Shown one piece after another: positions 1 to 6,201 of a stretch of DNA of 13,044 nt. The notes beneath the pieces were generated by a model. It saw nothing but the letters and a program-made list of their open reading frames with translations. It was not told where the DNA came from and made no database searches. Every line of letters begins with the position of its first letter. Positions within the stretch are counted from its first letter, which is position 1. The position numbers and the translations under genes were made by a program. This DNA comes from Bacillota bacterium (GTDB lineage: Bacteria; Bacillota_E; Sulfobacillia; Sulfobacillales; Sulfobacillaceae), in assembly GCA_021802225.1 (NCBI GenBank), contig JAKAAS010000012.1, positions 1-13,044 of the forward strand, read 5' to 3'.

Positions 1-79
1 GCGCGCGAGCAGAACGTAAGACCTGCAAGTAGGTGTCAACAACCGAGAGGACTTGCTGTTGATAGACTTTCAGTTCCAC
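1..79 (-). CDS. res: Type III restriction enzyme Res subunit, N-terminal fragment (cut by window edge)
   Basis: The start of a minus-strand gene that runs off the left edge; only 26 codons are visible. They read MELKVYQQQV followed by LSVVDTYLQVL, which resembles the N-terminus of type III restriction (Res) helicase-nucleases, the usual partner of a Mod methyltransferase. In that family Res carries a superfamily 2 helicase and a PD-(D/E)XK nuclease and cuts DNA in complex with Mod. I chose the GTG at 79 because a GGAGGT lies 8 nt upstream. The ATG at 84 is too close to that site and hits a stop after four codons. The ribosome binding site lies inside the end of mod, so the two genes are probably translationally coupled. 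The identification rests on a short stretch plus the neighbour; none of the helicase motifs are in the window. Confidence 0.7.
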   Translation of the reverse strand, partial: MELKVYQQQVLSVVDTYLQVLRSARA

Positions 80-85
80 GGCATC

Positions 86-1705
86 TCACCTCCGAGTCCG
101 GTAGAGTTCATAGGGCAATTGCGCGTAGGCGATATGGGCAGTTTGGCAAAACGCGTCGTCTAAGTATTTCATGGGGGCAAAGACCAAGCGTGTTTTACCG
201 GTCCACGGTCCCAACGCATCAGCAAAGGAACGGTTGAGGGCCGTAGTCTTAAGAAAGTCACGATCTGGACGGTACAGCAGATAGACGAGATACCCAGCGC
301 TTTCCCCGATGAAGAACCGGGCCTCATCCACCGCTTCCGGGTGAAACTCCTCTCCCGTGGCCGTATAGAAGACGTACCGGGCTAGTTCACCATAAGGGGG
401 TAAATAGTCGCCCGTCAGCATCTGGTCGATGTCCAAGGGTCGCCCTAATTCAAAATAAGAAAAGGTCCCCGGCAACCCTTCTTGCAAGGCCGCGTTCTTG
501 GCGTCAGGCACACCCTGAATGACCCGCCGCACGCGCTCCGCCGTGATAGTATCGGCATAGTCTTCCATTTCCACTAAGATGAACCGGCGATGGCCACCGT
601 CCTGCTGGTTTAGAGCCAAGACAGCTTGAGCTGTCGTCGCTGAACCGGCAAACGAATCTAAAACAAGAGAATCTTCATCGGTAGCGATTTGCAGGATTCG
701 CTCAATCAGGCGCGTGGGCTTGGGTGTAATAAAATCGTCGCCCGGTAGGTTGAGCAATCGCAATTCCTTTTTGGCTTCATCGGTATGCCCAGCAAAATCA
801 AAAGGCCACCACGTATTAGGGACGACGCCACCACCACCGCGCAGGGCATTCCGGTAGCGTTTGAAGGCCGGAACTTTGCCTTTGCCATCTTTTCCCCAAT
901 AGACTAAATCATTAGTAACATTCTGGTCGTGGCGTTCTTTTGAATAACGCCACACAGAGGCACGGTTCGGCCAAATCTCCTCACCGGTGTTGGGATTGAC
1001 CACAGGGTAGTAAAGATTGGGCCGTTCCTCGGCTGATTTGTTACAAGTGTAATCACTAGTACGAAACAGGCCATTGTCATCAGTAAAGCGATATTGCCGG
1101 TCGTTCTCTTCGGTCCGCGGTAACAAGTTGCGTTGAAAAGTCGCCGACCGTTGATAAACCAAGATAAAGTCATGCATGGGGGCAATTGATTTGTGATCAT
1201 TGGCGGAAGCGTATTTCTTTTGCCAGACAATGGTCGCGACAAAATTGTCCTCACCGAAAATCTCGTCTAAAAGCATCCGTACGTGATGTTGTTCGTGATC
1301 ATCGCAACTGACAAAGAGCGCTCCGTCATCGCGCAGTAATTCGCGAAGTATAGTCAGTCGTGGCATCATCATGCACAGCCATTTGTCGTGGCGGGTCAAA
1401 TCCTCTTTGTCGACAACATTCCCCAGCCATTCCCGAATCATGGGGGAATTGACATTATCGTTATAGACCCAGTGCTCATTGCCGGTGTTATAGGGTGGGT
1501 CGATATAAATGCATTGGACTTGGCCCACATACATGGGCAGCAATGCTTTGAGCGCGATAAGGTTGTCGCCGTGAATAATTAAATTATCCTGTAAGGTCAC
1601 GGCGCCCGTGAGACTCTTCTCGGGGCGGGGAATGAGTTCGTAATATTTGACATTAAGATGATAGTTCTGAACCAATGACTTCCCTTTAAATTGTAATGTC
1701 GGCAC
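86..1705 (-). CDS. mod: Type III restriction-modification methyltransferase (Mod), adenine-specific
   Basis: A site-specific DNA N6-adenine methyltransferase of the beta class, likely the Mod subunit of a type III restriction-modification system that recognises the target and protects host DNA. Numbered from an ATG at 1720, the catalytic motif DPPYNTG lies at residues 74-80 and the S-adenosylmethionine-binding motif DSFAGSATT at 355-363. DPPY before the FxG motif is the beta-class order. The stretch between them (about 170-330) should hold the target recognition domain. I place the start at GTG 1705 (539 residues), because the ATG at 1720 is followed at once by AGGAGG (1717-1712), which is an ideal ribosome binding site 6 nt before GTG and would be wasted inside the coding region. 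The res gene follows within a few bases. The gene appears intact. Type III versus a stand-alone methyltransferase is decided by the res-like start downstream. Confidence 0.88.
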   Translation of the reverse strand: MPTLQFKGKSLVQNYHLNVKYYELIPRPEKSLTGAVTLQDNLIIHGDNLIALKALLPMYVGQVQCIYIDPPYNTGNEHWVYNDNVNSPMIREWLGNVVDKEDLTRHDKWLCMMMPRLTILRELLRDDGALFVSCDDHEQHHVRMLLDEIFGEDNFVATIVWQKKYASANDHKSIAPMHDFILVYQRSATFQRNLLPRTEENDRQYRFTDDNGLFRTSDYTCNKSAEERPNLYYPVVNPNTGEEIWPNRASVWRYSKERHDQNVTNDLVYWGKDGKGKVPAFKRYRNALRGGGGVVPNTWWPFDFAGHTDEAKKELRLLNLPGDDFITPKPTRLIERILQIATDEDSLVLDSFAGSATTAQAVLALNQQDGGHRRFILVEMEDYADTITAERVRRVIQGVPDAKNAALQEGLPGTFSYFELGRPLDIDQMLTGDYLPPYGELARYVFYTATGEEFHPEAVDEARFFIGESAGYLVYLLYRPDRDFLKTTALNRSFADALGPWTGKTRLVFAPMKYLDDAFCQTAHIAYAQLPYELYRTRR

Positions 1706-1711
1706 GAATAG

Positions 1712-1717
1712 CCTCCT
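1712..1717 (-). promoter_or_regulatory. Ribosome binding site that sets the mod start
   Basis: AGGAGG on the minus strand, 6 nt before GTG 1705. It overlaps codons 2-3 of the longer ATG-initiated reading frame, so the shorter GTG start is favoured. Confidence 0.7.
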
Positions 1718-1752
1718 CATACCGGATCTAACAATCAGTCTACTTTATTTTT

Positions 1753-1781
1753 ATGGTATCGGATTGCCTACTCGTTGTCTA
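1753..1781 (-). promoter_or_regulatory. Possible promoter for mod-res
   Basis: Minus-strand TAGACA (1776-1781) and TACCAT (1753-1758) are separated by 17 nt. The -35 has one mismatch and the -10 two mismatches to the sigma-70/sigma-A consensus. It lies about 50 bp upstream of the GTG start in the divergent intergenic region. The call is by pattern only. Confidence 0.35.
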
Positions 1782-1865
1782 TTCGGGAACGTCAGCGATG
1801 CGGCGAATTTTCCCACCAAATAAAATCGTGAACTGAAGTGTCGTCCTGCGACGAAATGTGACTTG

Positions 1866-1874
1866 TGGTAATAT
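1866..1874 (+). promoter_or_regulatory. Possible extended -10 promoter for the plus-strand trio
   Basis: TGGTAATAT forms a TGn-extended -10 box 29 nt before the ATG at 1903. No good -35 is visible, which is usual for extended -10 promoters. A short inverted repeat, TCGTC/GACGA with a 4-nt loop (1841-1854), lies just upstream and could be an operator. The region 1721-1902 holds nothing else I can name. Confidence 0.35.
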
Positions 1875-1902
1875 TAGATAAAAGTACGATGGGGAGGAAA
1901 TT

Positions 1903-2238
1903 ATGCCGTTTACGACTGAGCAAATCCAAGAAGAGTTCAGCAACAAGGATGAGAAGATTTGGGTAGTTAAAGAACAGGGTACGGGCCGCTACGTTACGGT
2001 CCCCCATCAAAGCTATCATGGCCGACGATTGGTTCCCCTCTTTCTGAGCCGGCATGATGCGGACATATTTTTAGATGCGGTTTTGAAAGAAAACATTGCT
2101 TTAAGTCAGTTCGACATTTCTCCGGTAGAGGCGATACTTTCTAACGAAATTGAGATTATTTCTCAGAGCCCACCATTGGGTTATGCTCTTTACAGTCCCA
2201 ATGAAGTCTGGGAATGGGCAAGGGATTACGAAATTTGA
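1903..2238 (+). CDS. Small protein of unknown function heading the TIR-like gene trio
   Basis: A 111-residue soluble protein that I do not firmly recognise. Start ATG 1903 is well supported by GGGGAGG about 7 nt upstream. The layout is a strand IWVVKEQ, then VPLFLSRHDADIFLDAVL, then a later GYALYSPNEVWEWARD. This resembles, in pattern only, small mixed alpha/beta domains such as DUF2750 or SseB-like proteins, in which a strand carrying a 'PLF.S' turn is followed by a helix. It has no signal peptide or membrane segment. It is the first of three plus-strand genes that precede and include two proteins with TIR-like domains, and is divergent from the restriction-modification genes. It may be a regulatory or partner subunit of that group, but this is inference from position. 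Confidence 0.75.
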   Translation: MPFTTEQIQEEFSNKDEKIWVVKEQGTGRYVTVPHQSYHGRRLVPLFLSRHDADIFLDAVLKENIALSQFDISPVEAILSNEIEIISQSPPLGYALYSPNEVWEWARDYEI

Positions 2239-2359
2239 GGACCGCGAACATTGCTGTGTTTTCATTAAAAGATCACCTAGACCTATTCCGGTATTGAATA
2301 AGTTAAAGGCAACTTTACTCGGCCATAAATATTTCATAATGCAATTAGAAAGGAAACAT

Positions 2360-3334
2360 ATGAAGACAGAACTACACAAAGTTAGTTTACCGAACAAAAG
2401 TTTTAGGCAGGAACAAAACGACGGTCGCACAGGATTCAGGGTTTCTGTGGACAGTTATGAATGTTTTATATCACTCCCGACCAATTCACCTCGCGTCCAA
2501 GAATGCCTAACAGACGACGAACGACATAAATTACTTTTTTGGATGTTGGGATGCCTCAAAGCCGGACTTATCCGAGGAAATATTATTGGCCCAGGCCTAG
2601 ATTTGAATGATGACAGCGAGAGCCTGGAGGTGTCTAATGATGAAATGGGATTTCTGACAAATGGGAATTACATATTATGGTCGCCTTATGCAAGTATTAG
2701 AATGGCAATCTTGGAGCGTGCATATCATCACCTGGAAACCGGACAGTACGATGTTGGACGTAGCCACTTGGATCCGGCGGATAGCGAAAGGGACGAACGC
2801 CTCGATAAAACGTTGCTAATCACATCCATTCGATATCTACTCACAGCTGAATTTCTGACATTAGCCAAACCGAATTTCTACGAGTTAACTGCTAAGGGAA
2901 TAGACCGAATTGAGCAGTTATCATCGCCTTCAGCTATGTTGGGATTTGGCGTTCTCGCATTCAATGAGGAGACTAATGCTCTCTGGTCCCAAGCCATTGC
3001 TCCAGCATTTATAGAACTGGGCATGGCACCAGTGCGGATCGATACCACGGCATTAACTACTCCAATTATTGATGGTATTCATAAGTTGATCGAACAATCC
3101 CAATTACTTATTGCGGATCTGACGTTTGGCCGGCCTAATTGTTATTACGAAGTAGGGTGGGCTCACGCCTTAGAAAAACCGGTTATATTGTCCGTGCGTG
3201 ATGATAGATTTGATGATGTACATTTTGATGTGCGGTCGTATACTGTGTGTCGATGGGACCCGGAAGAGCTAAATACGCTAAAAACAGAATTGGTGAACCG
3301 CGGTCGGCAGCTCATCAACTATACGTCTCTTTGA
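2360..3334 (+). CDS. Winged-helix-like plus NDT/TIR-like Rossmann domain protein (putative defence effector)
   Basis: A 324-residue protein. The start ATG 2360 follows AGAAAGGAAACAT; the frame stays open 70 codons further upstream but overlaps the previous gene there and has no better ribosome site. Residues 1-110 are of unknown fold. Residues about 149-187 (TLLITSIRYLL... to ELTAKGIDRIEQL) look like a winged helix. Residues 195-315 form a Rossmann-type domain of the nucleoside 2-deoxyribosyltransferase/TIR-like group. Its signs are R226-x-D228, the helix IIDGIHKLIEQS, the strand IADLT (251-255), and PNCYYEVGWAHALEKPVIL (259-277), where E264 sits in the place of the family's catalytic glutamate. 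Such domains bind or cleave nucleotides, including NAD in related TIR effectors. The gene for a second TIR-like protein follows after about 30 bp. A role in antiviral defence is inference from the domain type and the neighbouring restriction system. Confidence 0.8.
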   Translation: MKTELHKVSLPNKSFRQEQNDGRTGFRVSVDSYECFISLPTNSPRVQECLTDDERHKLLFWMLGCLKAGLIRGNIIGPGLDLNDDSESLEVSNDEMGFLTNGNYILWSPYASIRMAILERAYHHLETGQYDVGRSHLDPADSERDERLDKTLLITSIRYLLTAEFLTLAKPNFYELTAKGIDRIEQLSSPSAMLGFGVLAFNEETNALWSQAIAPAFIELGMAPVRIDTTALTTPIIDGIHKLIEQSQLLIADLTFGRPNCYYEVGWAHALEKPVILSVRDDRFDDVHFDVRSYTVCRWDPEELNTLKTELVNRGRQLINYTSL

Positions 3335-3364
3335 TAAAAGGTTGAATCATGGGAGAATATGAAT

Positions 3365-4261
3365 ATGCACAACGATGTTGAGCTTGTTTGGAACGGAATC
3401 GTGCAAAGTACCCCACAAGATCGCCCGTTTGAAGTAAAAATTTGGGTAAATAATAAATCCGGCCATCAAGGTTACCGTGTACACCAATGGGGTCTTCGAG
3501 GCAAATCACCGAGCGGCCTTTGTTGGCGATCAGTCGTTAATTCTTCCGGTGGGATGGTTATAGGAGCCCATCAACGGCGACTATTGAATTTTGTAATATT
3601 TTCACCGTGGGACGTTGGTTCATGGAAGATGGATCCGTTCGTTATGGTCTCGCCCGTGGATTCGAGTTTATCCCATCCACTTCGCGTGGACGCGAATTTT
3701 GATTGCCCTGTTAATGTTCAACAAGGTCCGACGATTCGTATCCTGTTTTCAAGAAGTCTAGCATTTAATGATCGGGACTTTGGCGATGCTATCGCCATAC
3801 ATCTAAAACGTCGAAATATTGATTCACACACGGTGGGTATACCTTCTCGGGTCGAATCCAATATGGTCATAAGCGAAGTAAAGAATGAAATGAATAAAGC
3901 ACAAGGAGTTATTGTTCTAGCAACCCAGCGCTTTGTTGATGAAATGGGAACTCGGCACACGTTCGAATGGGCCCAGGCAGAAGCCGCGGCAGCAATGGTT
4001 GAGACCAAACCCGCCCTAATTCTACGGGATCAAAAGGTAACACTAACCGGCGTTTTAAAGTCGCTAGTCGATAGTAATGATGCTGGCGTAATTGACGTAA
4101 GATTCAATGATAGGAACCACTTCCTATCTAGGGCCGAACAAGCTATAAGAACATTTCGGGCAAATGCGATTCAATATAATCGTGCGGAGTTCGCAGAACG
4201 CATGAAGTTAATCGGAATGGGCATGTTTGTGGAGTGGGCGCGTGAACGTATTGATCTTTAG
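3365..4261 (+). CDS. Protein with C-terminal TIR-like Rossmann domain (putative defence effector)
   Basis: A 298-residue protein from ATG 3365, chosen because GGGAG (3351-3355) is 9 nt upstream; the ATG at 3359 is too close to that site. Residues 1-118 appear strand-rich (for example FEVKIWV, GLCWRSVV, LLNFVIFSPW) and could be a beta-sandwich sensor or binding domain; I do not recognise it. Residues 122-265 look TIR-like. A first strand TIRILFSRS is followed by a helix and HLKRRNIDSHTVG, then VISEVKNEMNKAQGVIVLAT, then an 'EWAQAE' segment in which W202 and E206 match the W-x3-E pattern near the TIR catalytic helix, and finally KPALIL. TIR domains signal or degrade NAD. It probably forms an operon with the upstream NDT/TIR-like gene. 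The domain call is from pattern, so the enzymatic role is uncertain. DNA here is A+T-richer than the right half of the window. Confidence 0.75.
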   Translation: MHNDVELVWNGIVQSTPQDRPFEVKIWVNNKSGHQGYRVHQWGLRGKSPSGLCWRSVVNSSGGMVIGAHQRRLLNFVIFSPWDVGSWKMDPFVMVSPVDSSLSHPLRVDANFDCPVNVQQGPTIRILFSRSLAFNDRDFGDAIAIHLKRRNIDSHTVGIPSRVESNMVISEVKNEMNKAQGVIVLATQRFVDEMGTRHTFEWAQAEAAAAMVETKPALILRDQKVTLTGVLKSLVDSNDAGVIDVRFNDRNHFLSRAEQAIRTFRANAIQYNRAEFAERMKLIGMGMFVEWARERIDL

Positions 4262-4280
4262 ATATTTTAGCCTGAATTCC

Positions 4281-4306
4281 GTATCACAAAGACATCCTTG
4301 TGATAC
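4281..4306. repeat. Perfect 9-bp inverted repeat (hairpin or operator)
   Basis: GTATCACAA (4281-4289) and TTGTGATAC (4298-4306) are separated by an 8-nt spacer, 20 bp after the last TIR-like gene. It lacks a following T-run, so it is more likely an mRNA-end hairpin or a protein binding site, for example for the nearby recombinase, than a simple terminator. Confidence 0.6.
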
Positions 4307-4338
4307 AGCAGAATGCCCATGGCGCCGTAACGCCTGGC

Positions 4339-4372
4339 AAGGGTTTCAGGCCGGGGTTTTGGAACCCTTTTT
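4339..4372 (+). terminator. Probable terminator of the TIR-like operon
   Basis: Arms AAGGGTTTC (4339-4347) and GGAACCCTT (4361-4369) pair over 9 positions with one G-U pair, a 13-nt loop and a short T-run (4368-4372). The rest of 4307-4473 shows no gene on either strand that I would support. Confidence 0.5.
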
Positions 4373-4473
4373 GATACAGGGAAATGGGGCAGGGGAACAG
4401 CAGGTGGGGGAAATTATAGGGGGACGGTACAGGAACCAAACACGCAACATTCAGATATCTCTCCTTCTGCTAA

Positions 4474-4490
4474 AGCCTGTCAGACAAGCT
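4474..4490 (-). terminator. Weak hairpin over the recombinase stop codon
   Basis: On the minus strand AGCTTGT and ACAGGCT pair with one G-U pair and a 3-nt loop, overlapping the stop codon at 4480-4482 and followed by TTTA. It may terminate the RHH-recombinase transcript, but the T-tract is poor. Confidence 0.3.
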
Positions 4491-5085
4491 CTTTCACCGC
4501 CCTCTGCAACGTTCCCAAACTTACTCCGGCAGCTCGGGCGGCCTTGCGGTAGCTGAGTTCACCGGCGCGTACGGCCTCTGCCGCCTGATTCAACTTCCGG
4601 GCTATCTTCGGATCCTCCGCGACTTTGGGACGGCCTAGGGACTTTCCCTGGCGTTGGGCGCGGTCCATGCCAGCCTTCACGCGCTCGGCAATGAGGGACT
4701 TTTCTAGCTGCGCATAGGCGATGGTAATGTAATACATCATTTCGCCCATGGGGTTGGTGGTATCCATCCATGATTCTTGATAGCTTTTGATGGCGACATG
4801 CCAGCTCTTCAAACTTTCCAGCGTCTGCGCCGCGTGCAAGACACTGCGGAATGCCCGGTCCATCCGCCAGACAATGATGAGATCCACCTTCTTGTGGCGG
4901 GCGTCTTCGAGCAGTTGATTCCATGCGGTCCGGTTCTTGACATCCGTCGCGCTGGCCAGATCCACGTACTCGGTCACGTCTGACCACCCGCTCTGTCGGC
5001 AGAACTCCCGGAGGGGATAGAGTTGTGTGTCCGGGGTTTGGTCTTTATCGCGGGTGGACACGCGGGCATAAATGGCAACGCGCAT
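4480..5085 (-). CDS. Serine recombinase, resolvase/invertase type
   Basis: A 201-residue small serine recombinase, the usual length for resolvases and invertases. The catalytic domain begins YARVS with nucleophile Ser10 and Arg8. The motif DRAFR (D76, R77, R80) matches the conserved Asp-Arg...Arg cluster of the active site. The segment GEMMYYITIAYAQLEKSLIAERVKAG (114-139) is the dimer-interface helix region. GKSLGRPK leads to a C-terminal helix-turn-helix at about 178-197 (LSYRKAARAAGVSLGTLQRAVK). These enzymes cut and rejoin DNA through a phosphoserine link to resolve plasmid dimers or transposon cointegrates, or to invert segments. The start at 5085 follows AAGGAGG. It sits 45 bp downstream of an RHH gene and is probably co-transcribed with it. 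I found no convincing crossover site. Confidence 0.93.
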   Translation of the reverse strand: MRVAIYARVSTRDKDQTPDTQLYPLREFCRQSGWSDVTEYVDLASATDVKNRTAWNQLLEDARHKKVDLIIVWRMDRAFRSVLHAAQTLESLKSWHVAIKSYQESWMDTTNPMGEMMYYITIAYAQLEKSLIAERVKAGMDRAQRQGKSLGRPKVAEDPKIARKLNQAAEAVRAGELSYRKAARAAGVSLGTLQRAVKELV

Positions 5086-5130
5086 AGCGATGGCCTCCTT
5101 GGTATTTTGCTTCCTTTATATAGGCGCAGT

Positions 5131-5349
5131 TTAGCTAGGGTTTTTGGCTTCTTCTTGGACAGCCTGATTCAGATGCTCAATCATCCAATCTCTCAGGGTC
5201 AAGTGGCGGGCGGCGGCGGCGGCATGCCAAGCGACCCGCGTTTCGGGCGGTATCCGAATGGCTACCTGAGTTTTTTCCTTGTTACGATTTTGCGCGTTGC
5301 GCATGGCCCGGTAGGCCACTTCGTCGGTGTGAATCTTGGGGCGGGGCAT
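5131..5349 (-). CDS. Ribbon-helix-helix DNA-binding regulator
   Basis: A 72-residue basic protein with an Arc/CopG-like ribbon-helix-helix pattern. A short strand KTQVAIRIPP (about residues 26-35) is followed by two helices, ETRVAWHAAAAARHL and LRDWMIEHLNQAVQEE. Such proteins dimerise through the strand, which inserts into the major groove of palindromic operators. The start at 5349 is fixed by AAGGAGG about 7 nt upstream. The serine recombinase follows 45 bp downstream. Its own promoter overlaps a palindromic site that recurs at two promoters on the opposite strand, which points to autoregulation and control of the neighbouring small genes. That link is inference. It could instead be a plasmid partition- or copy-control-type repressor or an antitoxin; no toxin partner is adjacent. 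Confidence 0.8.
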   Translation of the reverse strand: MPRPKIHTDEVAYRAMRNAQNRNKEKTQVAIRIPPETRVAWHAAAAARHLTLRDWMIEHLNQAVQEEAKNPS

Positions 5350-5369
5350 GGCACAACCTCCTTGTTTCT

Positions 5370-5398
5370 AGTGTACCACAAACTGCCGTTTAAGGCAA
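5370..5398 (-). promoter_or_regulatory. Promoter of the RHH-recombinase genes
   Basis: On the minus strand TTGCCT (5393-5398) and TACACT (5370-5375) are separated by exactly 17 nt and point to the RHH start at 5349. The -35 box lies within operator copy 1. Confidence 0.65.
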
Positions 5399-5407
5399 CT
5401 AGTGACC
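5394..5407. promoter_or_regulatory. Operator copy 1 at the RHH promoter
   Basis: GGCAACTAGTGACC, a near-palindrome around ACTAGT that overlaps the -35 of the RHH promoter. It matches copies 2 and 3 at 13 of 14 positions. Confidence 0.6.
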
Positions 5408-5449
5408 TACAATAGACTGAATATTTTTGCGAGAGCGTGTATTTCCAAG

Positions 5450-5473
5450 CCACTTTACAGGCAACTAGTTACC
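5450..5473 (+). repeat. 24-bp direct repeat, copy A (promoter plus operator)
   Basis: A 24-bp stretch starting CCACTTTACA and ending at ACTAGTTACC, identical to 5848-5871. It contains the -35 box and the operator. The repeat ends where the spacer changes before each -10 box, so what is conserved is the -35 plus operator. Confidence 0.85.
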
Positions 5474-5482
5474 AATTAAAAT
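5454..5482 (+). promoter_or_regulatory. Promoter of the 85-residue gene with operator in the spacer
   Basis: TTTACA (5454-5459), a 17-nt spacer and TAAAAT (5477-5482), each box one mismatch from the sigma-A consensus. The operator GGCAACTAGTTACC fills 5460-5473 of the spacer, so a bound protein would block RNA polymerase directly. Confidence 0.75.
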
Positions 5483-5514
5483 AAAGACATACCTAATACG
5501 AGGAGGCAACAACC

Positions 5515-5772
5515 ATGGCATCGAGAATCATTAACAAACGCAAATATGACACGGCCACCGCAGATAAGGTCGCTCAGAGTGACGACTTGAACGCTAGCGA
5601 AACACTCTACCGTACCAAGAATGGCACATGGTTCACCTATGACGACGAGTGCCACCCGCCGGCGTTGGCGTTCACGGTCATGGACGCCGCCGAAGCATTG
5701 GCATGGCTTTCACGTTGCACAGACGGAGATACCGTGCAGAAATACTTCCCGGACGACATCAAAGACGCATAA
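5515..5772 (+). CDS. Small conserved-type plasmid/phage protein of unknown function
   Basis: An 85-residue acidic protein. ATG 5515 follows AGGAGG at 5501-5506. The pattern KYDTATADKVA, then LYRTKNGTWFTYDDE, then AEALAWLSRC and a C-terminal VQKYFPDD recalls a widespread family of small proteins in phages and plasmids built as 'YDT.TA ... LYRTK.G.WF ... A..WL ... YF'. I know no function for that family. It is expressed from a promoter with an ACTAGT operator and ends just before a terminator, so it is its own transcription unit. It faces away from the RHH regulator that may control it. Confidence 0.8.
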   Translation: MASRIINKRKYDTATADKVAQSDDLNASETLYRTKNGTWFTYDDECHPPALAFTVMDAAEALAWLSRCTDGDTVQKYFPDDIKDA

Positions 5773-5779
5773 CGCACGC

Positions 5780-5810
5780 AAGGCCCGCCACATAGCGGGC
5801 CTTATCTTTA
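5780..5810 (+). terminator. Rho-independent terminator after the 85-residue gene
   Basis: AAGGCCCGC (5780-5788) and GCGGGCCTT (5795-5803) form a perfect 9-bp stem with a 6-nt loop, followed by ATCTTTA. It lies 8 bp past the stop codon. Confidence 0.8.
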
Positions 5811-5847
5811 CCCACCCGCAAAAAAATAATTTCAAAAAGTCTTATAA

Positions 5848-5871
5848 CCACTTTACAGGCAACTAGTTACC
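5848..5871 (+). repeat. 24-bp direct repeat, copy B (promoter plus operator)
   Basis: Identical over 24 bp to 5450-5473. It carries -35 TTTACA and the operator GGCAACTAGTTACC (5858-5871). Confidence 0.85.
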
Positions 5872-5880
5872 TGATACAAT
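5852..5880 (+). promoter_or_regulatory. Promoter of the 74-residue gene with operator in the spacer
   Basis: TTTACA (5852-5857), a 17-nt spacer and TACAAT (5875-5880). The operator occupies 5858-5871. A second inverted repeat, CTGATAC (5871-5877) / GTATCAG (5885-5891), straddles the -10 box and likely start point and could bind another regulator. Confidence 0.75.
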
Positions 5881-5921
5881 AAGAGTATCAGATAAGAACC
5901 CAACAAAAGGAGACCTCAACC

Positions 5922-6146
5922 ATGAAGACACCAACCCAAACTCCCCGCAAGTACATCACGCTAAACGCCATCATCGCTAAGAACAACCTCACACTCAGCT
6001 ACCTGCCGCCCGCTGCCACAAAGACAGAAACCATGAACATGACAATAAACAATCCATTAAACATCGAAAAGAAAATCGAAGCGACAGCAAATAAGCTCGG
6101 CAATCAGTACCACAAAATCATCCTCATCAGTCGCAAAATCGCCTAG
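5922..6146 (+). CDS. Small basic protein of unknown function
   Basis: A 74-residue lysine-rich protein (MKTPTQTPRKYITLNAI at the start, HKIILISRKIA at the end). ATG 5922 follows AAAAGGAGA about 9 nt upstream, and a strong promoter with an ACTAGT operator lies 40-70 bp upstream, so expression is credible even though I recognise no family. It has no signal peptide or clear membrane helix. Codon choice is A-rich and unlike topB. It may be co-transcribed with the 50-residue gene downstream, from which it is separated by a GC-rich hairpin. Confidence 0.6.
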   Translation: MKTPTQTPRKYITLNAIIAKNNLTLSYLPPAATKTETMNMTINNPLNIEKKIEATANKLGNQYHKIILISRKIA

Positions 6147-6162
6147 GCCAGTAGACATAAAA

Positions 6163-6183
6163 GGCCCGGCAGTCTGCCGGGCC
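6163..6183. terminator. GC-rich hairpin between two small genes
   Basis: GGCCCGGCA (6163-6171) and TGCCGGGCC (6175-6183) form a perfect 9-bp stem with a 3-nt loop. On the plus strand no T-run follows, so it may only attenuate or protect mRNA there. On the minus strand it is followed by TTTTATG, but no minus-strand gene lies above it. Confidence 0.5.
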
Positions 6184-6201
6184 ATGAAAGGGGACAATAA
6201 A

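Noticed and set aside
1050..1062. Another ACTAGT inside mod
   Set aside because: Only the 6-bp core matches; a chance occurrence is expected in 13 kb.
2150..2359. A 70-codon in-frame extension upstream of the winged-helix/NDT-like gene
   Set aside because: It overlaps the preceding gene and has no ribosome site, while ATG 2360 does; I treat it as an open frame without coding support.
5450..5871. CRISPR-like repeats
   Set aside because: Only two copies of a 24-bp repeat about 400 bp apart with a gene between; they are promoter-operator copies, not an array.
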